DNA from: Albidovulum sp. bin36
Lineage (GTDB): Bacteria; Pseudomonadota; Alphaproteobacteria; Rhodobacterales; Rhodobacteraceae
DNA: 38,334 bases
NCBI GenBank assembly: GCA_002238565.1
Contig: MPMP01000046.1
Coordinates: 1 to 38,334 of the forward strand
Direction: 5' to 3'
Shown: positions 8,512 through 17,296 of the stretch, piece by piece
Position numbering within the stretch: the stretch's first letter is position 1
Layout of the letters: the number at the start of each line of letters is the position of its first letter
Notes under the pieces: model-generated
Databases searched by the model: none
Told to the model about the DNA's origin: nothing
What the model saw: the letters and a program-made list of their open reading frames with translations, nothing else
Translations under genes and position numbers: made by a program

Positions 8512-9089
8512 TGGTCCCATCCCAGTTCCGCTTTCTCGCCGATTAAATTTCTTCGAAGCGTTTTCATTCCTCTAGCCGTAAGACTTTCGACCGCCTCCAC
8601 GCTAAGGCCCATCGCGACGGCGATTTCCGGATTGGAAAACCCCTCCAGGTGCCGCATCGCGACGGCGGTTCGCTGCCGAATCGGCAGGTTCAAAAGTTCC
8701 CTTTTCAATGCTTTGGCGCGATCATGGTCCATGAGCCTGGCTTCGTTGGTCGGACGCCCGTCAGCCGGCTCGTCGATTTCATCAAGCGAGGCATTTTTTT
8801 TCTTGCGGTGCCAATCCGTGCAAAGGTTTGCCGTGACCTTCCATAGCCAGGTCGAAACCTTTGCTTGCCCGCGCTCCCAATTTGGAGCGATTTTCCACAG
8901 CCTTAAAAAGGCCTCCTGCGTAATGTCTTCGGCGTCGGCTTTGTCAGGCATCAAATTCGAGGCCAATCGCAGGACAGCGGGAGCTAGTCGAAGGGTCAAC
9001 TGCTTCGCCGCTCTAGGATCGCCGCGAGCGTAAAGCGCCAGCAAGTCTTCATCGCTAGCGAACTCAAGCGGAACAAAAGCATTATTCAT
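8508..9089 (-). CDS. ECF-type RNA polymerase sigma factor
   Basis: 193 residues with both core sigma domains. Sigma-2 (about 30-105) contains ADAEDITQEAFLRLW, the region 2.2 core-binding helix, followed by STWLWKVTANLCTDWHRK (regions 2.3/2.4, promoter -10 opening). An acidic linker follows. Sigma-4 (about 125-180) contains LPIRQRTAVAMRHLEGFSN and the helix-turn-helix of GLSVEAVESLTARGMKTLRR that reads the -35 element. It belongs to the extracytoplasmic-function group. It is followed by the putative anti-sigma and sensor genes and preceded by an EF-hand gene. The target promoters cannot be deduced from this window; autoregulation from upstream of the EF-hand gene is plausible. Confidence 0.92.
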   Translation of the reverse strand: MNNAFVPLEFASDEDLLALYARGDPRAAKQLTLRLAPAVLRLASNLMPDKADAEDITQEAFLRLWKIAPNWERGQAKVSTWLWKVTANLCTDWHRKKKNASLDEIDEPADGRPTNEARLMDHDRAKALKRELLNLPIRQRTAVAMRHLEGFSNPEIAVAMGLSVEAVESLTARGMKTLRRNLIGEKAELGWDQ

Positions 9090-9113
9090 AGGATGTTGCG
9101 GCGAAACGCGATA

Positions 9114-9137
9114 CGCGCGGGACCGCAGTCCCGCGCG
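9114..9137 (-). terminator. perfect 10-bp hairpin before the sigma gene
   Basis: CGCGCGGGAC, loop CGCA, GTCCCGCGCG. It lies between the EF-hand stop and the sigma start, 25 bases before the sigma ATG. No T-run follows on the minus strand, so it could be an attenuator or a messenger-stability element rather than a simple terminator. It would set the ratio of EF-hand to sigma transcript. Confidence 0.5.
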
Positions 9138-9179
9138 ATTAGCGGCGGCAACGTTCCTTCGCTCCCGCCGGGTGATCGA

Positions 9180-9725
9180 TCATTGGCTGTCAGATCCTTT
9201 GTTCTTGCCATGGCCTTTCCCGCCGTGCCAAGAATCGCCTCTTTTTCCGTGCCGATCGCGATTCCAGCCCCTGCCGCGCTTGTTTTTCATCATTTCGAAT
9301 TCTTCTTCGGAGATCATGCCGTCGTCGTCGGAATCTAGTCGTTCGAACATTCTTTCAAGCATGCTAGCCGGGGCGATTTCGTTCCTGCCGATCATGCCGT
9401 CTCCATCATCGTCAAGCCGGTCGAGCATGCGTTCGCTATGCTTCGCAATTCTGCTCGCCATAAGAGCCATCATAGCATTTTTCAGTTCCTCGGCGGACAG
9501 CATTCCGTCCCCGTCGGTATCCTGCTCGGCAAACTTGGCATCCAAAAATGCCTCGACCTCCTCGACGCTGACCGATCCGTCGCCATTCGCATCAAGTTCG
9601 CCGAAGCTCGGCATTAATTCGGAACCGTGCATTTTGCGACCTGAATCCGCTCCTGCAGGCAGCGCCGCGGCAATGGCTCCCGCCGCGAATATGCCAACAA
9701 GTACTCTTGATAGTGATGCGTTCAT
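9180..9725 (-). CDS. secreted EF-hand protein, four calcium loops
   Basis: 181 residues. A signal peptide (about 1-27, hydrophobic VLVGIFAAGAIAAALPAGA) leads into four EF-hand loops: DANGDGSVSVEE, DTDGDGMLSAEE, DDDGDGMIGRNE and DSDDDGMISEEE, arranged as two pairs. The C-terminus is a Gly/His/Lys/Arg-rich tail (from about 148) that could bind metal or polyanions. All four loops keep acidic residues at positions 1, 3, 5 and 12, except that loop 4 has Asp in place of Gly/Asn at its centre, so calcium binding is likely. AGGAG lies before the ATG. It is co-oriented with the sigma operon, 90 bases upstream of it, and may be its target or an extra periplasmic sensor; that link is inference. Confidence 0.82.
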   Translation of the reverse strand: MNASLSRVLVGIFAAGAIAAALPAGADSGRKMHGSELMPSFGELDANGDGSVSVEEVEAFLDAKFAEQDTDGDGMLSAEELKNAMMALMASRIAKHSERMLDRLDDDGDGMIGRNEIAPASMLERMFERLDSDDDGMISEEEFEMMKNKRGRGWNRDRHGKRGDSWHGGKGHGKNKGSDSQ

Positions 9726-10371
9726 TTTGATTCACTCCTGGGTTTCTGCTTTGTTGGGCCGCTGATGCGCGCCTTCTATTGAATATACGATGCACGCGCG
9801 AAATTCCGTCTATGCATTGCCGAATTTTTTTTCGGCGATCGCGGAATATCTTGCGAAGCGTGTTCAAGCCGGAACAACTCCCGCTCGTGATCTCGAAGCG
9901 CAGAATTGCGTTTTCAGAAGAACACCCGCGGTCCCGCCGAGCAAGTCCCTAGACACCAGGACGTATCGGCGATTCTTCGAGTCAATTGAAATTTCTGGAT
10001 TGAAATTCGCGATCATGCCTTTGCAATCAAAAACCAGCCTTGCCGAAATTCTTGATCTCCAAATTTTTCTATAGTTCCAGTCCCCGATCCGGGTTTGCCG
10101 TTAGGACGTGTCTATAGGCGGGCTTGTCGGCGCTAGATATCCGATTCCGACGTGTAGACGCGGAGCGAGCTGAGGTCGGCTTAACTTTGGCGCAGCCGTT
10201 CCGGCTTGCCAGGAGGATATCGTCGCTCCGGCGCTCGAAGCCCTGAAGGAATCAGCGGTTTGACCGTTGTTTTCGGTGAAAATTGCCGGCCAGCTCATGT
10301 GTACCTCAAAAGCCGGACGAGGGGCTGTTTTGCGGTGGAGCCAAAGCATGATTTTTCAAATGCCCGATGGC
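9726..10371. other. spacer, no supported gene
   Basis: The 60 or so bases nearest the EF-hand gene should hold its promoter, but I see no convincing element. The rest (A/T-rich to about 10080, then more G/C-rich) has only short overlapping frames and no recognisable family. The G/C-rich half is directly downstream of a broken phosphoribosyltransferase gene and may be debris of the same insertion. Confidence 0.4.
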
Positions 10372-10715
10372 TTAGTTGACACGCCTTGCGATAAAAACGC
10401 CGACATTTGGGGTGCTGCGAAAGTGCTCTAACAGCCGCCGTTAAGCCGCCTTGAAGTTAGCGCCGGTTGTAAGAACATCGTCGATGATCACAATCTTTTC
10501 CGGTGCGGGATCGCAACATGCTTCGTCGATTTCATACAAGTTATAGTAAAATTCAGTATCCCGCGCTTCATCCGGCAAATGAGCAGCTTCCGTGATTTCC
10601 ACTCGAATAATGAGTTCGCGACAATCAACGGGACTGTCTGAATTTATCTTCTGCAAAACCTACAACAACCGGTCGTCATGCATTTGAAGGGCTTTTGGCC
10701 TCCGAACCGACGTGC
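10372..10715 (-). pseudogene. broken phosphoribosyltransferase-like gene
   Basis: On the minus strand three pieces of one protein can be joined: MHDDRLL, an in-frame TAG at 10660-10662, then VLQKINSDSPVDCREL with YNLYEIDEACCDPAPEKI and the PRPP-binding loop VIIDDVLTTGANF. A stop at 10441-10443 follows, and after a one-base shift LLEHFRSTPNVGVFIARRVN. The loop hhhhDDhhTTG is the type I phosphoribosyltransferase signature, and the C-terminal VGVFIARR strand is what would be expected after it. The gene therefore carries a nonsense change, a frameshift and no intact N-terminus, and is dead. Its former substrate is unknown. Confidence 0.65.
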
Positions 10716-11000
10716 GCCGGGCACCTCAATCAACACGACGTCAAATGACCGGCGCAATAAGGACGGGTTTTCTGCCTGAAGCCGCGCTGTACCTCCACGC
10801 ATTCCGAAGTCGCAACCGCGCGCCCGGGCCAGTAAGCAAGAATACGCAGACGCAGATCATCCTTCTTCAGCATCGAAAGAAGCCAGTTGACGCGCGCCCG
10901 GGTAGACTTCCGATGTCCACGATCACTTGCAGGAAACCGCGCCTGTCGTCGTTCAGTCTCGCATGATAGATATTTCTGCCTGATTCAGCCATTGCCCTTC
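10716..11000 (-). pseudogene. unidentified frameshifted gene fragment
   Basis: Protein-like stretches appear in successive minus-strand frames: GFLQVIVDI, then TRARVNWLLSMLKKDDLRLR followed by ILAYWPGRAVATSECVEVQRG, then SFDVVLIEV with GARRFGGQKPF. They read as consecutive segments of one alpha/beta protein split by at least two frameshifts. I do not recognise the family with confidence. The fragment runs up against the broken phosphoribosyltransferase at about 10700, so the two may be remains of one accessory locus or a fusion of two truncated genes. Confidence 0.35.
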
Positions 11001-11212
11001 GCCTCTCCGGTCCCGTCGCGCCCACGTCAGGCGTGACGGCGACACTCCGGTCGGGAGGCGCCATGCCCGCGCGGAACTGCGGCTTGCTGTTGATTTCTTT
11101 GGGACGGAATGGCGACCGATCCTCAGTCGGCAATGTGCGAGATCAGGATCATGGTCCGATCAATCGTTTTCACGGTGTCGAGGTGCCGGGGTCCTAGGAG
11201 GAGGCGCCGGAT

Positions 11213-11238
11213 GGAAGGCGGTCCGGGGACCGCCTTCC
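11213..11238 (-). terminator. perfect 12-bp hairpin after phoX
   Basis: GGAAGGCGGTCC, two bases, GGACCGCCTTCC, starting 16 bases past the phoX stop codon on the minus strand. It is the longest perfect hairpin I found in the window. A T-run does not follow, but position and strength make it the likely 3' end of the phoX messenger. Confidence 0.6.
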
Positions 11239-11253
11239 ACCAGTGTACGTCAA

Positions 11254-13149
11254 TTAACCCACAAGGCCGCCGTCGTCGCGCCAGACCGCAATGATTGACG
11301 AGCGCGGCAGGCCCTCACCATCGGGGAAGGAGCCGCCCGGGTGCTGGATGCCGACGAACATTGTCTTGCGGTCTGTCGACCAGCACAGCCCCGTCACTTC
11401 GCTGCCGTTCGGACCAGTCAGGAAGCGACGGATTTCACCCGATACCGGGTCGCCCGCCAACATCTGGTTGTTGCCCTGACCTTCGAAGTCGCCTTCATTG
11501 CCGTCGTTTCCGTCAGTCTGGATCCAAACCAATCCAGCCGAGTCGAACATGAGCCCGTCCGGCGAGTTGAACATGTTGCCTTCGTTGACATTGGACGATC
11601 CCCTATAAGCCCCTTCCTGCGTTGCGGGGTTGCCCGCCATCACGAAGAGATCCCAGCGGAACGAGCTGGTCGCGTGGTCGTCGTTCGCCGGATACCAGCG
11701 AACCACTTGGCCAAAGTTGTTGGCCTCCCGCGGGTTGGGTCCGTTGACCGACGTATCGTCACCACCGGCGTTCGGCTTTATACCCCGGTTCTTGTTATTG
11801 GTGAGCGCTGCGTAGCCTTCTGCGGCAATCGGGTTCACCTGAACCCACTCGGGTCGATCCATGGTGGTCGCCCCAACGGCCGAAGCAGCCATACGAGTGT
11901 GGATCAGGATCTCGACTTCATCCATGCCGGTGCTTTCGGACGTCAGCGGAAGCCAGTCGCCGGTGCCATCCCAATGGAACTTTGCGGCAAAGAGCGTGCC
12001 GTCGTTGAGAAGGTTGTCGGTATCCTTCCCAGGTGCGTAAGTTCCGTTTGAAACGTACTTGTAAAGGTACTCGCCCCTTTCGTCGTCGCCCATGTAAACC
12101 ACGATGTGACCCGAGGGTGCGATCGTCACGGCCGCGTTCTCGTGCTTGGCACGTCCAAGTCCGGTGCGCTTCTTCGGCGTCGAGTTGGGATCCGAAGGAT
12201 CGATCTCGACAACCCAGCCCGCGCGGTTCGGCTCATTGGGGTTTTTCGAGATATCGAAGCGTTCGTCCCACTTGTGATAATCATAACCCCAACCTTCGAT
12301 ACCAACACCGTAGCGCTGCATCCCTGCAGTGCGCTGGACGTTTTCGTCGGTCGAGCCGAAGTAGCCGTTGAAGTTTTCTTCGCAGGTCAGGTATGTGCCC
12401 CAAGGCGTCGGTCCAGAGCCACAGTTGTTCATCGTCCCAAGTGACATCGTGCCGTTCGGATCGGTCGCTGTCTTCATCAGGTCATGGCCAGCCGCGGGGC
12501 CGGTAATTTCCATCGGCGTATTGTGATCAATCCGGCGGTTAAAGGGCGAATCCACAACAATTTTGTACTGGCCACTGTCACCCGCGGCCACCTCAAAGAC
12601 CGTCACACCCTGGATGCCTTGAAACAGGCGCACATCGTCCAGACTCTGCGGCGTTCCGGCAGCGTCGCCATCGTAGGGTAGGTTGGTTCGGCGATTGGCA
12701 TACTCATTGTTTACCGCGATCACTTCATGCCCGTCGATATTGTAGAGCCACATGCCATCGGTGTTCTCGCCAAAGACTTTCGAGGCGTTTGCGGCAGAAT
12801 GGCCGTTCGTGGGGTCGAAGGCTTCGGCATCCGATGTCAGCGCGTCACCCCAGCGGGCGACAACAGACCAGCTATACCCTTCGGGCACGTGGATTGTGCT
12901 GTCCGTCGCGATCCCAATTGGTGAAAACGCGAACCGGCTGTGTCCCATGGCCTCGGCCGAAGTCGTGGACAGAAGCGTGCCTGTGCCCATGGCTGCTGCG
13001 CCCGAGCCGAAGGCCACGACGCCTCCAATGAACCCTCTGCGCGAAATCGCCTCCTCAACCACGCGATCAAAGTCGGACTCGGCGGGGCGTGGGTCGTTCA
13101 GTTCATCCCAGTCGTCCGCAGATATCTTAGCGAGGTCTAAGTCTTTCAT
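11254..13149 (-). CDS. phoX: PhoX-family alkaline phosphatase, Tat-exported
   Basis: 631 residues, DUF839/PhoX family. The N-terminus has a twin-arginine signal SRRGFIG (36-42) followed by a hydrophobic Ala/Gly stretch, so it is exported folded, as expected for an enzyme with a Ca/Fe centre. Family landmarks are HVPEGYSWSVVARWGD, EVIAVNNEYANRR, TPWGTYLTCEENFNGYFG, GRAKHENAAV (with a conserved Glu/His) and, near the end, NSPDGLMFDSAGLVWIQTDG and TGLCWSTDRKTMFVGIQHPG. It hydrolyses phosphomonoesters in the periplasm under phosphate limitation. The start at 13149 has AAGGAG nine bases upstream. No Pho box is evident. The gene is flanked by broken genes on one side and an IS4 remnant on the other, and it lacks the A/T-rich look of the spacers, which suggests acquisition by transfer. 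Confidence 0.9.
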   Translation of the reverse strand: MKDLDLAKISADDWDELNDPRPAESDFDRVVEEAISRRGFIGGVVAFGSGAAAMGTGTLLSTTSAEAMGHSRFAFSPIGIATDSTIHVPEGYSWSVVARWGDALTSDAEAFDPTNGHSAANASKVFGENTDGMWLYNIDGHEVIAVNNEYANRRTNLPYDGDAAGTPQSLDDVRLFQGIQGVTVFEVAAGDSGQYKIVVDSPFNRRIDHNTPMEITGPAAGHDLMKTATDPNGTMSLGTMNNCGSGPTPWGTYLTCEENFNGYFGSTDENVQRTAGMQRYGVGIEGWGYDYHKWDERFDISKNPNEPNRAGWVVEIDPSDPNSTPKKRTGLGRAKHENAAVTIAPSGHIVVYMGDDERGEYLYKYVSNGTYAPGKDTDNLLNDGTLFAAKFHWDGTGDWLPLTSESTGMDEVEILIHTRMAASAVGATTMDRPEWVQVNPIAAEGYAALTNNKNRGIKPNAGGDDTSVNGPNPREANNFGQVVRWYPANDDHATSSFRWDLFVMAGNPATQEGAYRGSSNVNEGNMFNSPDGLMFDSAGLVWIQTDGNDGNEGDFEGQGNNQMLAGDPVSGEIRRFLTGPNGSEVTGLCWSTDRKTMFVGIQHPGGSFPDGEGLPRSSIIAVWRDDGGLVG

Positions 13150-13359
13150 TATTGGTCTCTCCTTTTTGTGCTTCCCTGCGTGCGAATGGAGTGCCGGGGA
13201 ATGCCGCTTGCCACTACCCCCCCCCGCCAAAGTCAAGGCTCAGTTTAAAGAGTTTTCTGTGGCGGTACTGTGACAGATGCGGCCTTACGGTCAGCCTCAG
13301 GCCGCCACTGCAATGCCTATCGCCAATTGCTTCAAACCAAATAGGCGGTCGCAGAGGGA

Positions 13360-14045
13360 GACCGCCCGGAGGTCGCGATGCGGCCCAGCTTCTGGAGACG
13401 GTGCGTCCTCTGAGCCGACCCGGCGTCGCCGCGTCCCTGGCCGGTCGTCGCCGGCGAGCGGGAGCAGGCGGTGGCGTGGGCGCCTGTGCGCCCTGCGAAA
13501 GTCCGGGAAGGCCACCCGGATCGCGCAGGACAAGGCCCGGAGGAAGGCGAGAAGCAACGGACACGAGCTGAAGCCGTAAACTCTCGAATGCTCGAAATTC
13601 GTCATCCTCTTCATGACCTTTCCGAAAGACCACTTCCCTGCCGAGGCGGTCTTCAAATGGTTCTGTCTCGGATGGCGGGCGGAGCTCGTCTTCAATCGGT
13701 TCAAGTCGCAGGCAAGACTGGGTCACCTTCCCAAGCGCGACGGCAACGGCGCTAGGGCCTTGCTGTACGGGAAGCTGCTGACGGCGCTGATCGCCGAAAA
13801 GCTCGTCGCCCACGCGGCCACCGTTTCCCTCTAGGGGTACGAATTGGCACGGGCGAAGGGCGCGCAGCGCCTGGCGTCACTTTGAATTCATGCACACCCA
13901 GCCGATCCGTGTCGTCGAGCGGGCAATCGACCTTGCCGATGTCCTGAACGGCTTTGGCGACATCTCCAGGGCGCTGGCGAAAAAGCCGAGAAAGCACAGG
14001 TTGCAGCCGGAAAAGAATTTCGCGGCAAGCCATCAAATATGTTAG
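13360..14045 (+). pseudogene. IS4-family transposase remnant
   Basis: The C-terminal half of a DDE transposase can be pieced together. RLCALRKSGKATRIAQDKARR ends at a TAA (13577-13579). The same frame then continues with FPAEAVFKWFCLGWRAELVF and NRFKSQARLGHLPKRDGNGA, then LLYGKLLTALIAEKLV, up to a stop at 13832-13834. A shifted frame from about 13868 gives AWRHFEFMHTQPIRVVERAI and a tail ending in EKNFAASHQIC at TAG 14043-14045. The W-(R)-E-L-x-F-(K/N)-R pattern with its Glu and the LYGKL segment are typical of IS4-group enzymes. The N-terminal half is missing or unreadable and I found no inverted repeats. It lies just upstream of phoX on the opposite strand. Confidence 0.75.
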
Positions 14046-14522
14046 CGCTTATAACTCCTACCCCGCAGCTCGTGCTAGGCTTGCCACGCGACACCGACGA
14101 CCACGTAACCTTGCATCAGACACAGATTTTTTCAGGGTGATGCCGCCGCCGCCCGAAGTGCCGACTACCTGGCTATGGGCCAATACCACCGTAACGCGCC
14201 ACGCCATTGGACCCGAGGACAGTGCTCGACATCAAGCAGCACGCAAATCGACAAGCGATTGACTCCACCCAGTCGTATCGCCATGGTTGCGCATGTTCTC
14301 TCGGCTGCGAATTCCGCAACAAAACGCTTGGGCACATGCTAAACAGATGCATCGATACATCTCGGTCGGTTGAATCGGCGATGGGGTTTGCCGCAATTAT
14401 TGCGAAGGCAAAACTGGCTAGAATGAAAAATCAGCGATGAGTTATATTAAAGTCATTTAATTGTCACATATCTAAACATAATCAAGCTCTTTAATTCGGA
14501 ATGCTCCCCGCGGGTGTAGTAT
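14046..14522. other. spacer, no supported gene
   Basis: No recognisable coding sequence. The right third is A/T-rich (around 14440-14500). It may contain the outer end of the IS4 element, but no inverted repeat partner is visible to me. Confidence 0.4.
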
Positions 14523-14606
14523 GCGTTCGGTCTAGCGGTGACGATCCGTGTTGTCCGACTGCCGCCGACGCCCCGGACGCTGTCGTGAGCGGTTGTCCGG
14601 AGCGCG
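14523..14606 (+). repeat. dispersed repeat, copy 2 (core only)
   Basis: Matches the core of copies 1 and 3 from GCGTTCGG to GGTTGTCCGGAGCGCG, with a middle section closest to copy 3. It stops exactly where the IS1595-type reading frame breaks off, so either the repeat inserted into that transposase gene or recombination between elements joined them here. The 90-base outer part of the long form is absent. Confidence 0.7.
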
Positions 14607-14949
14607 TTGTAGGACACGCGGTCTTGCGCATGAGATCCATCGCCGAGATGCCCTGCTCGCCCTGCGTTATTAGAAAAATGGCCTAGAACCAGATCGCGGG
14701 CGGAAGCCTAGTGTGCTCGAAAAGCATTCCGGCGGTGATGGATATCTGTCGCCCTCACTCTGCGAATTGCCGCATGTCCCTGTTCTTGGGCCGGAAGTGC
14801 TACGCGCAGCGGCACGTAGGGCTTTTGAATCCCGAGGGCCAGCGCAGCTTTGCCATTGCTTCGGCGCATTTCTCCTCCGTGCCGAAGTCCTTCAGGAACA
14901 TTGTGATGCTCATTCCTTTCTGGAACTGGACCAGGTATCTCTTCGCCAT
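14606..14949 (-). pseudogene. IS1595-family transposase remnant (N-terminal part)
   Basis: The minus-strand frame from ATG 14949 reads MAKRYLVQFQKGMSITMFLK then FGTEEKCAEAMAKLRWPSGF, TAG, HFRPKNRDMRQFAE, TGA, then ITAGMLFEHTRLPPAIWF, TAG, AIFLITQGEQGISAMDLMRK and, one base shifted, VSYNAL. This follows the N-terminal part of IS1595 (ISXO2-like) transposases in order: the first helices, a zinc-ribbon region that has lost most of its Cys residues, the TAGT-F-E-T-LP segment and the GISALEL-R-LGVSYNTAW helix. Three stops and one shift make it dead. It ends abruptly at repeat copy 2; the DDE domain is gone. Confidence 0.75.
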
Positions 14950-15203
14950 GGATTGTCCCGAAGAGCTTGTTCCGTGATCCTGCTCTTGCCGCCAATGTTT
15001 CTGATTGACTAAATTTGTTCATAAAAATTTCACTTACGCAGGGTTGTAATCAGGAACCAATTTAATCGTTACTGCGGAGAATGCGTATCATGCGCGTTTC
15101 CTCGCAAAGCTCCCGGGAGCGGCCTCGAGTTCTTGGCAGCCGGCATTATCGGTTTAAGCGCGTCTAGAGTAAAACGGGAACCGTCCCGACCGCTATCGCA
15201 CAG

Positions 15204-15953
15204 CTAGGTCAGGCCGCCGTTTACGTGCAAGCACTGGCCTGTGACGTAATTGGATTCTTCGGAAAGAAAAAATTCTATTACAGCTGCGACTTCGTCAGGA
15301 TAACCCGGTCGCCCGAGAGGAATTCGACTCGAAACTTCTATTAGCTCTTCTTCCGAGAGACCGTCGCGAGTCCCTTTCTCCTTCCAGATAAACCCCGGGA
15401 CTACGCAATTTACCGTTATTCCGTCTTTGCACATGGCTAGGGCCACGCTGCGAACGGCGGTTTCAAGTCCGCCTTTGGAAGCGGCCGACATGGGGAAGGA
15501 CCGAAGGTCCGTTCTGAAGACGTGAGCAGTAAAGCTGCCAAGAGCTATTAGTCGTCCGCTTTGCGCTTGCTTCAAGTACGGGTGGGCGCATTTAGCGAAT
15601 TCGAAAAAGCTGAATAAATTTGCCCGAAACGCGTATTCGATATCGCTTGCTTCGCCTTCGCTGAAGGATTTCATCAACGGGAACCCGGCGTTCGCTACTA
15701 GCCCGTCGATGCGTCCGAACTTGTCTGCCGCCAGCTCGATAATCTTTTCGGCGCTGCCGCCGTCGGCCAAATCGCAAAGTATCGCCGCCGTCCTGGTTCC
15801 GGCTTTCTCGACATCGGCGGCAACCGAATCTAGACTTTCCCTGGCGCTTCGAGCATGCAGAACCATGCTTCCGACTTTGCCCGCCAGGCGCCTGGCAAGA
15901 GCCGCGCCGATTCCCGAAGACGACCCTGAAATGACGATGCACTTTTCTTTCAT
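15204..15953 (-). CDS. SDR-family protein without the usual active-site Tyr
   Basis: 249 residues with a classical short-chain dehydrogenase Rossmann fold. It has a cofactor loop (SGSSSGIGAAL, about 9-19; the first Gly of TGxxxGIG follows a Ser), LCDLAD (59-64), NAG (88-90), the strand with Ser140 (LIALGS), and a C-terminal PGFI and VTGQCLHVNGG. Lys160 is present, but the residue four before it, normally Tyr, is Ser156 (MSAASKGG), and no Tyr lies nearby. ATG 15953 follows GGAG. It lies 149 bases downstream of an FAD oxidoreductase on the same strand and may share its transcript. It may act by an altered mechanism, as a binding protein, or be inactive; substrate unknown. Confidence 0.85.
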   Translation of the reverse strand: MKEKCIVISGSSSGIGAALARRLAGKVGSMVLHARSARESLDSVAADVEKAGTRTAAILCDLADGGSAEKIIELAADKFGRIDGLVANAGFPLMKSFSEGEASDIEYAFRANLFSFFEFAKCAHPYLKQAQSGRLIALGSFTAHVFRTDLRSFPMSAASKGGLETAVRSVALAMCKDGITVNCVVPGFIWKEKGTRDGLSEEELIEVSSRIPLGRPGYPDEVAAVIEFFLSEESNYVTGQCLHVNGGLT

Positions 15954-16102
15954 TCCTATCTCCAACATTGTTCGCTGCGCCGGTACGAGCCCGTGCCTGA
16001 TTCCCATTCGCGGCGCCGCTGGAAGTCTGTTCCGAGCCGAGAGGACGTTTCAATCCCAACAATCGCAAAATCAAGGCACTCCGGCAAACTGCTTGATTGT
16101 GA

Positions 16103-17296
16103 TCAAATAATCGCGCCTTCCAAGAATCGGGTTTCAGCCAGGATCCTTTCAAATCCCATATCAGTTAAATCGAGCGAACGATATTCTCCGTACGCGACGA
16201 GTTCCGAAATCGCTCTGCCCATCGCCGGACTTTGCTGTATTCCGTGTCCCGAAAACCCATTGACAAAATAGAAGTTTTCTATTTCCGGGTGCGGGCCAAT
16301 GATTGCGTTCTGGTCGAATACGTTGAAGGCGTAGTGGCCGGCCCAAGAATTAACGACTTTGACCGCTTCAAAATTTTCGGACCTCCCGGCGAGCGAAGGC
16401 CATATCACTTCCTCGAACTCTTCATGCACGACGTCGAAATCGTCGAATTCGGTGTCGCATGCCGCAAGCGGCTCGCACCCGCAAATGAAAAATGAACCTT
16501 CCGGACGGCAGAAGACTCCGGTCACATCGATCATTAGAGGTAGGTCGCCTGCCGGCGGACGCTGGCAATCAATTACGAATACCGAACGCTTTTGCGGGAC
16601 AACCGGGATGTCGATTTCCAGCATTGCCGTAATTTGCGCGCAGCGAGGACCAGACGCGTTGACGACCGCTCCGCAGGCTATATTGAGACCTGTAGCAGTT
16701 TGCAGACTCGCTACCCGTCCTCTGGCCGCCTTCAAGCCCACGATTTCATCTTCGATAGCATGTGCGCCGCGACTGCACGCTTTTCTGCGCAACCCGTCCA
16801 TCAGACCGACATTGTCGAACCAGCCCTCGCCGGACCTCCCGTAACTGGCCGCCGCAATGTCGTTGGCCCGAAGATGCGGAAACAATTCCTCCAATTCTCG
16901 TGGCGCTAGCAACTCAATGTCCGCGCCTAGGGAATTCTGCTTGAGAACCTGGGTCTTCGCTCTTTCCAGGTCCTTCGGCGACCAAAGGAATAGGTAGCCG
17001 TTCTCCCGAAAGCTCAAATCGACGCCTTGTCCGCCGATTGCGGTCCTGTCGCTGAATTCGCGAATGAATTCGGTTCCGAATAATGAAATTTTCACGTTCA
17101 GCGGGTTCGTAAATTGGTGACGAAGCGAACTGAGCGAACGCGCAGTCGAGCTCAATGAATAGGTCGCGTCTCGCTCGACAATCAGCACCGAGCCGTCAAA
17201 ATCCGGGTTTTCCATCAGGAAGTAAGCTGCCGAACTGCCCATGGCGGCTCCGCCAATAATCACGACATCGTAGAATTCTTTCAAGATCATAGTCAT
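16103..17296 (-). CDS. FAD-dependent oxidoreductase, DAO family
   Basis: 397 residues, complete. An N-terminal beta-alpha-beta FAD site, DVVIIGGAAMGSSAAYFL (10-27), carries Ala where the GxGxxG motif has its second Gly, a variant seen in this family. The ADP-ribose Glu comes next in LIVERD, and the C-terminal half ends with FYFVNGFSGHGIQQSPAMGR, the usual DAO segment covering the flavin. Relatives oxidise N-methylated or D-amino acids (sarcosine oxidase, glycine oxidase, D-amino acid dehydrogenase); the sequence does not fix the substrate. No signal peptide or membrane segment is seen. The start at ATG 17296 or the ATG two codons later is possible; neither has a good Shine-Dalgarno. The next gene on the strand is the SDR-family protein. 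Confidence 0.88.
   Translation of the reverse strand: MTMILKEFYDVVIIGGAAMGSSAAYFLMENPDFDGSVLIVERDATYSLSSTARSLSSLRHQFTNPLNVKISLFGTEFIREFSDRTAIGGQGVDLSFRENGYLFLWSPKDLERAKTQVLKQNSLGADIELLAPRELEELFPHLRANDIAAASYGRSGEGWFDNVGLMDGLRRKACSRGAHAIEDEIVGLKAARGRVASLQTATGLNIACGAVVNASGPRCAQITAMLEIDIPVVPQKRSVFVIDCQRPPAGDLPLMIDVTGVFCRPEGSFFICGCEPLAACDTEFDDFDVVHEEFEEVIWPSLAGRSENFEAVKVVNSWAGHYAFNVFDQNAIIGPHPEIENFYFVNGFSGHGIQQSPAMGRAISELVAYGEYRSLDLTDMGFERILAETRFLEGAII

Noticed and set aside
9726..9830. An ECF-type promoter (GGAAT ... CGTA) before the EF-hand gene
   Set aside because: The spacing of about 13 bases is too short for the usual GGAAC-N16/17-CGT pattern.
13214..13813. A 199-codon open frame on the minus strand
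   Set aside because: It is the antisense of the IS4 transposase remnant; the plus strand has the recognisable motifs.
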